From assembly GCA_022266195.1 (NCBI GenBank), contig WHVY01000002.1, positions 10,803,001 to 10,867,000 of the forward strand: DNA of 64,000 nucleotides, written 5' to 3'. Position 1 is the stretch's first letter; each line of letters starts with the position of its first letter. Positions 56,401 through 64,000 of this stretch are shown one piece after another. This stretch comes from Tetranychus cinnabarinus (taxonomy: Eukaryota; Arthropoda; Arachnida; Trombidiformes; Tetranychidae). The translations under genes were made by a program, and so were the position numbers. The notes beneath the pieces were generated by a model that saw only the letters and a list, made by a program, of their open reading frames with translations, was not told where the DNA came from and searched no databases.

Positions 56401-57007
56401 ATTTAATTGCTTCATCTTCAATTGCAGTTGTCCTTTTCAGACGAACCACAAAAATGGAATAATCAAAAGCAGAGTTGAAAAGCTTTCAAAGGCTTTACAT
56501 GAATCTGAACGGGTCAATAAACAAGTTGTTTTGCTCTTGAAACTTTTGGCAACTTTGGTTCAACTTGAAAGCAAACTGTTGTCGACAATGAACCTTTCAA
56601 CATGCAATAATTAGCCAATGATCAGATTGATAACCAAATTGTTCTCATGAGAGTTTCAATATGATGAGAAGAATGGGGAAAAATTTACAATAAACTTAAA
56701 CTTCTCTCTATTGTAACATCATATTTTCATGTTTCCTTCAGCAAGTAAATTGCACCACACGATGCATGCAAAATTGATTGGTATTGTCAGATTATTCACT
56801 CTTTTCACTCTTCTTCGTGCTCTTCCCACTTTTCAAGTCTTGTTTATCAAAGTGAAACCTTGTTCATATTCAAGTTGATCATTTTAAACAGCAACAAGAA
56901 GAAAGATGAAACCAGAATCCATCAAATTCAAATGATCAAACTGATCAGTTTCAACATTTTTTTTCCATGCTCTGCTTTTCTTCCATCAAAAGTTAACTAG
57001 ACATGAT
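53418..57007. other. No gene seen
   Basis: AT-rich sequence. The frames at 54435-54817 are Lys/Phe-rich products of purine/pyrimidine runs. 56080-56330 has the same slightly G+C-rich, TCGAA-containing look as 43620-44060. No ends or exons found. Confidence 0.4.
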
Positions 57008-57298
57008 TTACTTCACTCTTTCATCAACATCATAATGTTGCTCATCGATAACTTGATGAACAATGAACAAAACTTTTTGCCAAAAATTTTCTTCTTTTCT
57101 TATCATTCTTCTACAAACATGGTCAATGATATTGTAAACCGTTCTCTCATCTTGATACTTGTTCCAATAATCTGATTTATTCCAATGAGCTTCACCCTCA
57201 TGATCAACATGGAAACCAATTGAATGGAGCATTCGAAGAAAATCTCGATTTTTGTCCCTGAGTTGGACTTTTATTAATGTGTCCAGTTGTTGAACCAT
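57008..57298 (-). CDS. Unrecognised 96-residue protein or terminal exon
   Basis: An ATG-to-TAA frame with well-mixed charged residues: VQLRDKNRDFLRMLHSIGFH, HWNKSDYWNKYQDERTVYN, VCRRMIRKEENFWQKVLF. This composition stands out from the Phe/Ser/Lys-rich chance frames around it. Just upstream, in another frame, MKRLNSVELLFFVLISFTLH reads like a signal peptide, so the fragment may be the last exon of a secreted protein with an unseen splice junction. An acceptor TTCAG and another, AACTCAG, lie nearby. It has a single cysteine and no motif I know. It is on the neuroligin strand but does not match neuroligin. Confidence 0.35.
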   Translation of the reverse strand: MVQQLDTLIKVQLRDKNRDFLRMLHSIGFHVDHEGEAHWNKSDYWNKYQDERTVYNIIDHVCRRMIRKEENFWQKVLFIVHQVIDEQHYDVDERVK

Positions 57299-59817
57299 CC
57301 ATCATAACATTGTATATATGCATTTGAAAGAAGAAGGGAAAACAAACAAAATTCTGAATGAAGAGTGAAAGAAATGAGAACAAAAAACAAAAGTTCGACT
57401 GAATTTAACCTTTTCATAACAAGACTTTGCCCTGAAACACTCTCATGGGAAGTGCAATTGTAGAGTAAATTAAAGTAAATTAAAAGTGATTTCAGTAAAC
57501 ATTGTAACATTTTGAAAGGTGATGAGAAACCAAAGAGAGGAAAAAAGCATTTCAAGTCAATGTGAGTTTATTGAATTTTTGCGTTTAGTTTTTTATTTGT
57601 TTTTTGTTACTTTTTTTCTCGTAATATCATTCAATGTGAAATGAATTTGCTCAAAGTTGCCTTTGATGTGCCTTGAAATTGGCATCAAAGTCAAATGATT
57701 AATCCATTTACATTTCACCACTTATCATGACCATGAGCTGTTGAGTCTTTCATTTTGGTTAAATGTGTAAATGATGACTATTACAGAACAACGATAAATG
57801 TTGAACATTATTCTTGCATTTCTGGTGATCTGTTTTCTTCGCTCAACTTTTTTTGTCTCAACATTTTTTTCGTTTCTTTATTTTGATCAATTTTTCGATC
57901 AACTCTTCATGTAACTTTTGGAAACTCTTCTTTTGAAAATGAAATTTTTTTCTCAAAAATCGAAATAAAGTTGGAATGTTGAGATTTTCTGATTCTATCG
58001 AAAATCAAAGGTCAAGTTTTATTCCAACGATTATCATGATGAGGATAAAGATACATGTTGTATCATTTTGATTGGAATCCTTAGACTCTGAACAATCTCT
58101 TTTCTCCTCTTGATGCTATTACAGGGAATGATCATTTTCAAGTGAAACATTACATTATAAATCACTGGTTAAGCTTAAAGGCTTTTCTTGAACATTGTTT
58201 AGACCGGATCTGATTCGTTTAGCTCAACGTTTTTCACCTTAAACTAGTAACCAAAGTAAAAAATGGCTTAAACGAGAAGAGTAAAGAAATGATAAAAGTT
58301 GGGGAATAAACATCATTTCTCATGGAAAGAAGAAGAAAGAAGAAGAAAAAACGGAAGAAAGATTGGGAAGTAAGCATTATCTGGGAGTGAAAAATGGAAT
58401 GAATATTTTTCCCTCCCAGTTAAATCGTTGCTCTTTATTTGGACAAGTTTCAACGTTATTTTGTTTTTTTACTCCATTTATCTTTTCATCACAAATTAAC
58501 CAAACAAATTCATTGCCAGCTTTTACATGATGTGATCAACATTAAATACTGATGAATAAACATTATCACTGGAAACACTTGCAAGTTTCATCGCTTTAAT
58601 AAGCTTAAGACATTTAATTTGGCGTCAATTAACGTTTCACTCCTTTTCACAGTTAATTTTATTAGTTTATCTTTAATTCGCTATCTTGGAGTGACTTTTA
58701 TCAGGGATTGGCAGGGATTGATGAGAAATGCTTGGAATTGATGACTTTGAGAAATGCAATTTTAGACCAAAACATTTGAACCTTTTTTTTTGTTGCTTGC
58801 TCCCAGTTTACCGTGATATTACATTACAAAGTTTTAATGAAAAGTTTCAAATGTCTGTATAAATAGTGGGAATGTTTGCTTGAAACAGGGAATGATTGAG
58901 GACAAAAGATAGCAAAATGAAATTCAGAGTTCTCAAGCGTAAATAGACAATCAAATCAAATGATAACGGAAGATGAATTTTCTGGGTAACCATTTGATAG
59001 TAAACAAAAAGAGCGAAACAAGGAAAGATGGAAGATGAAAAGTAATAAGAATCTATTGAGGCGATAGAATATTCTGAGCACAAGTTCATTGGCAGTTTTA
59101 ATGATCCATGACAGTAACTAAAAAATGGAACATCAAATGAAAGTGGAAAAGAATTTTTTTCGAGAAAATAAAAGTTTCGCCCATCTTCCTCTTCTTATAC
59201 TTTAAAACCAATAACTTTGGTAACAATCAGGGTCAAAACATGAATTGTTCATAAAGTTGAGATCAAGATGAAGAAGCAAAAGAATTTAGGGGAAAAATGA
59301 TGAGTTGAAACAAAAGCGGCTGAATCCTAAGGTAAAAAAAACTATGTCTTCAATGTTAATCTTTTGTTTATTGGTAAACATGAATTCCCATGAAATTAAA
59401 TTCAATTGTTGGGTTTTGTTAAACTGCAGATAAACTGAAAAGATCCACGTTTATCCAAAATTGATAAAGTTCAGGATCGCGACGCAAAACAACACTTTAA
59501 AATATTACAACACAGTAAAATTACGAGCATGACCTAGAACACGGGTTGGAAGAGTCGAATCACAAAATTCTCTTTTTTTCAAATTTTGACCTGTTTTGAA
59601 TTATCCTCTTTCATCATAGATACATAGATACATAAATACATTAAAGGCGGCTAACAATAAATGTTAATGAATGTAGAATGGATTTTTATGGAACAACTAG
59701 AATTTTTGCAATAAATGTTGTTTCAATCTTCATTAAACACAGGATACTCTATCTTGAGAAATTTTCAATAATCTTGACTGAACATTTTTATTAAATAAAT
59801 GAAGAACGCCGTTCGTT
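57299..59817. other. No gene seen
   Basis: AT-rich sequence without recognisable exons, repeats or mobile-element ends, apart from the signal-peptide-like frame near 57415 mentioned for the neighbouring ORF. Confidence 0.4.
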
Positions 59818-60163
59818 GATAGCTTGCCAAACCAAAAACCGATTTGGTAATTTCGTTTTTTGGACAGTTTTGTGCGACGCTAGGAGTGGTTTAGGGTCTG
59901 AACATGTAAAAATGTGTACCGAACAATTGTGATGGATCAGCAGGGACATAATCAAAACTGTCTCTTTTTTCGTTGAAGTTCATGATAAAGTTTAACGAAA
60001 TATCTTTCTGAACGATTTTGCTTTTCAGCACTTGCCTTTGCTTTGGTCACTTTTACCCTTGAACTTTCTTGTGCTTCGGACAAGAATTTATTCCCGTGGT
60101 TTTATTTTTGCAGCTTGAGTCTCAGTTATTGAAGAAATTTTTCCCCTCTGTTTTCACTACAGT

Positions 60164-60715
60164 TTGATTATGTGTTGCAATTTCGCGCCAGTGATTCCTT
60201 CGAGCTTGAAGTGTTTCAAATTGCCTCTAATACCAATTTTAGACGACGCGATTTTCAAGCGACTACCTCTTGCTGGGAAACCTTATGACGCAAAAGCAGA
60301 TTGCAGCTGCAAGTTGGATCTTTCTGCAAACCAAAATAAGAAAAAAATTGCTGCCAGTGTTGATGAGATATCAGAAATTGTTGCAAAATTAGACGCTATT
60401 AGGTGGAACTATGACCCTGATTATTTGAATCGCAAACAAAGAATTTTGCTTCGAGGACATCTCATCAGCTTCTAATTATTTGAAAATCTCTGGATTTACT
60501 CCGTCACAGATGCATGCAACAGCTATGCTTCCTTGACTGTTAAAGAGCCTAAAACAACTGTTGCCGTTAAATCCGAGGACCGCGAAAATGTAATATGTCT
60601 CTGGATCATCAATGCTGAAAATCAAAAGAATTCGCTCAACATCAATTTCGACTCGAAAGAGTTAATCAATGTAAAAGCGGCTGATTCTGGTGTGGTAATC
60701 CAGAAGAGAATATGA
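60164..60715 (+). pseudogene. Unrecognised coding block with one in-frame stop
   Basis: Two frames, 60164-60475 and 60533-60715, are in the same register and separated by a single TAA at 60473-60475; the 19 codons between them are also open. The first begins after an acceptor-like CACTACAG and has protein-like composition (KRLPLAGKPYDAKADCSCKL, RWNYDPDYLNRKQRILLRG). The second reads KTTVAVKSEDRENVICLWII and then INAENQKNSLNINFDSKE. G+C is higher than in the flanks. Either a pseudogene with a nonsense mutation or exons with an intron around the stop (acceptor-like CCGTCACAG at about 60501-60509). Family unknown. Confidence 0.35.
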
Positions 60716-61068
60716 GAAATGTAAAAAAAGAGACAAGACGATTTTCACTTGAATCAAGTGATGTCCCGATTCGATTTTAAGATCAATCAGATAGATTTGA
60801 TTGATAAATCAAATTGATCGACCTCAACCGAGAGAAAACTGAGGCTCGATTTTCAGTTAAATTGACCGCTTTCAGTAACGGCTTGAGTTAGAGATCTGAA
60901 ACTCATTTTTTACCGGCAAAACTACTGGGTGAGCATGTTGAATCAGCCAATTTTTTCGAATTTGAAAAATCGAAGTGATCTGTCTTTGATCTGAACAGAG
61001 AATTTTTCATTGAAAGTAACTGCATTTTCTGGTTAATCAGTGAAAGGTACACCAGGAAAATAAGTTTC

Positions 61069-61469
61069 ATGAAAAAATCCGGTTTTATTATTGAAATAAA
61101 GACGATCGAAGCTTCAACTTTGGCCTCAATTTTATCGAAAACTGGCGACTCAAACAAATTTTCAATAGCACTGATAGACTCAGTTTTTATACCCCTAAAA
61201 ACTCACAAAGTCCCAACTCTTAGCGGTGCAAACGAAGTTTTTGGACATTGTCCTTTCTCGTGTACAGGAATTCCGATGAGAATGCTTTATATTTTTGTCA
61301 TAATGAAATCCTTAATTCTCCATTAGAGAAACTTTTTAAAAAGCTGACTGTGAAAAGGCAATTGTCCATATGCATTTTGACATCATCCTTTGCTCATGAA
61401 AGTGTTTATCGTTACTTGATATTATCGTTATTAATAACATTGCAGGTAAAATTATATTTTATCATTTAA
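61069..61469 (+). pseudogene. Second coding-like block, apparently frameshifted
   Basis: One frame runs IEASTLASILSKTGDSNKF and IPLKTHKVPTLSGANEVFGH and closes at 61326. An overlapping frame continues with RNSDENALYFCHNEILNSPL and LEKLFKKLTVKRQLSICILT to 61469. The switch lies near 61250-61270. With the block at 60164-60715 this suggests one degraded gene or mobile-element ORF across about 1.3 kb. Confidence 0.3.
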
Positions 61470-64000
61470 CATTTTCTTGTGCCTTCCCAAGCAACTAGGA
61501 GTGAAAAACAGTTTTTACTGAGAAAAGGCCAAATTTGATTAATATTGTAATCAAATACATTTACATTTAAATTTGGCTTCTATTTGATTACGGATGATAT
61601 TAAAAAATTTAATTTACTTTCATTAGCAAGTTGATTAAAAATTTGACTCCAAAATAGACTCGCATCGAAATCCATTTCATTTCCATGAATTTCATGAATA
61701 AATCTTGAAATTTTTAAGTTATCGATTCAGTTTATCAGTAAATGGTGCAGTTAATTAGAATCAATAATTGAGCAGTTTTCCTCAAAACTGTAATTGAAAA
61801 TCTTCATTTTTCTCAGTCAATGAAGTAAAAAGTTAATTTTCAATTTGTATGATCATTCATTTCAAGTTCAGATTGAGAATGAGCATTTTAATTACCATTT
61901 CTGTGCAAAAAAATCATGAAATGTCATCTTATAACAGAATTCAACTAAATTGAAGAAAATCTGTAAAAGTAGAAAAGTAGAAAAAAGAAAATTTTTTATT
62001 TTCCATTTTCCATTATTCGATTCATAAATTTATTAAATCGGCTTTTCACAGAAAGATTGTTATAAGTCGAAATGAAGGTAAAATTCAGGTCAATTTGTGT
62101 TGATTTGAAATAAAAGTTAGCTTTTATTGTTAGCATTTATAATAATGATTTAATGATCAAAGTATATTAACGATATTTGAAATCTCAGAATTCCTATTTT
62201 TAAAAGCAAATGCGCTTAGCTGTTCAAGTCAAACAACTTTTCTGTTTATTTTGTTTGTAAATTTAAAGTAGATTCAAAAATTTCATGGATGATGAAGATG
62301 CATGAAGAGAGTGGAAAGTGGATGATGAAAATTGTCATCATTGGAGTTGCATGTATTAAAGGCTTTTCACTGTGTTAGTGTGTCTTTATGAATTCATCTA
62401 GAGAAGACAAGAAAATTTATTCAGAGAAAAATTCTTGTCTCTTTACTTCCATCACTTTTACCGGATTACATGTATTATCATTTAGAGCTCAAGGGCAAGA
62501 ATAAACTTTGAACTGATAATGGGATAGAAGTGAGAAGCTTGACAATCAATCGATATGTTTCAATCGACATTTTAAAGATTCACATCAAGTGATTCAACTG
62601 AATCAATGTTTTGAAATTGATCGAGATTGATAGAAATTTCATGTTGATTTTGTTTCATGAGCGAGATACGATTCAATTGCGATTAGTAAATCAACAGCTA
62701 AAGTGATTAGTTTATCAAAGTATGAACTTCGTAAGAACATTTTATGACCATTGAATGTTTGTGAATAGCTCCATGAGCTTGTTTGTTCCATTCATGTTTT
62801 ACTGTTCATTAAAAGCTTTTTTTCTCTACCTTCAACCTTCTTTTGGAATTTATTTTGAAAATTTTATTCTCTTTTTCAATGTTATTGGTTTGCAAAGTGG
62901 AATAATGATTATTGTTATTTTCATGATGGAAATTGTATTCCTTTCAAAATATTATTTTTTGTTTGGTGAAAATGCACAGGGTAAGATGACGGTTGAGAGA
63001 AGGAAAATATTTTCACAAAAAATAAAAGTTTCATCTTCCTTATTCAGCACAATAACCACGAGTACGAACATTTTACTTACGACTCTTTTTAAAGTCCTTT
63101 TTTTGTTAATGTCAACCTAGAAATGTTTTTGCTTTTTGCTTCTTTTCATTCCAGTTTGTTCCCTTTCCCATCTTATAGACATTGTTTTTTTGTGTCTCTC
63201 GTCAAAGAAGCAAACTTATATTATACTTGGAGGCAAAAAAAATTTAAACGATTTTGATGCTGTTTTCTTTCATGTTTTCCAGTTGATGCTGTTGTGATTG
63301 AATTTGTTGCTACTCCAAGTTGAATCACTTCTGGTTGTTCAGTGAGCATACAAATGTAAACTGAATGGTCTTCAGGTTCAAATGAAATACATTAAGGCAC
63401 ATGAAAATTTGTTTCTTTGTAAATCTCAATCTGCTTTGACTATATAAAGTTGCATTACAATATCGTGCGTTATTCGTCATTTTACACTTTTTACTGTTTT
63501 TTCAAAAATAAACTCATTTGACAACTAAAATAAAATTATATTGATTTGTCAATCATCTTCAACTATTGAATCTTCAACTGCATCAAACTATCGTATCAAT
63601 TGAAATTCAAAGCTGTAAATAAAATCTAAAATAATAGTTTCTCTTCAAAGTTCGATTGGTGCAACGTGAGAAGTTTGCTACACTTACTTTGGTTCAGGTT
63701 TGACCTGTGGCACTGATGTCTTGCACCAGAAATCACTGGTTCAGACCCCATAGCTAGGAAATAGCTCGAAATGCAACTTGAAAAGGACGCTGTCCAATAT
63801 TTTCGAGTTACAATAACTGCCAAAATCTATTAGCCTTTTAACTGTCCTTTGTTCAATCAAAGTCAAATCCCTTCATTCGATTTCTGCCCGAGCTGAAAAG
63901 CGTCCAATTTCAACTCGAGAATTGTGCTTTTCAAGAATAAAAACTAAGTGTTTGTAACTCATGCAAAGAGCGATGTAAAAGGGCGATTCTTTAACTACGA
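61470..64000. other. No gene seen
   Basis: AT-rich to the right edge. A Phe-rich 121-codon frame at 62755-63120 looks like chance. No RNA gene or exon recognised. Confidence 0.4.

Noticed and set aside
62755..63120. 121-codon membrane-like frame
   Set aside because: Hydrophobicity follows from T-rich composition; no motif or splice context.
63690..63760. tRNA-like gene suggested by a GGTTCAGACCCC-like stretch
   Set aside because: No acceptor or anticodon arms could be paired around it.
50290..64000. Neuroligin 5' coding exons
   Set aside because: No minus-strand segment with the conserved DCLYLNIY-type or GVPYA-type motifs was found by reading; they are probably beyond the right edge.

Overview
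The window is AT-rich animal DNA with short, canonical GT-AG introns. VPS51, UBE2M, IFT81 and a neuroligin can be followed exon by exon, so the host is a metazoan. The compactness, AT-richness and protein flavour suggest an arthropod, perhaps a mite; that placement is inference and I could not run a search.

Layout. 90-1651 (+): the 3' end of an unrecognised gene rich in RRxS/T phosphosite-like motifs. 3822-4304 (-): a small four-helix membrane protein. 5098-8092 (-): VPS51, ten exons, complete. 8649-9595 (+): UBE2M/UBC12 (NEDD8 E2), four exons, complete, head-to-head with VPS51. 9873-12993 (-): IFT81, nine exons, complete, convergent with UBE2M and with an RFX X-box-like site about 100 bp upstream of its start. 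13-16.3 kb is empty. 16.3-19.4 kb is a graveyard of nested inverted-repeat DNA elements. 21793-50289 (-): a neuroligin, eight 3' exons; its first coding exons are not in the window.

The roughly 19-kb neuroligin intron (27374-46449) carries, on the opposite strand, a small intronless gene with a mariner-type HTH domain (29524-29817) and an 11.46-kb Ty3/gypsy LTR retrotransposon (30336-41791). Its 383-bp LTRs look identical and its gag-pol frame is intact. Two things make this element unusual. First, it has an extra ORF2 (38505-41306) with a RING-like domain, a TRAF-type zinc finger, a coiled and basic middle and an ISG20/REX4-like DEDDh exonuclease; one in-frame UGA splits the exonuclease domain. 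Second, about 19 short hairpins with a shared core (GNGG, a loop usually of three bases, CCNC) lie almost entirely in its non-coding parts, and their outer arms differ in sequence from site to site while keeping partial complementarity. These two observations are the best candidates for an undescribed system.

50.3-64 kb is mostly featureless, probably the first neuroligin intron or upstream DNA. It holds a diverged inverted-repeat element arm and several coding-like fragments that I could not identify.
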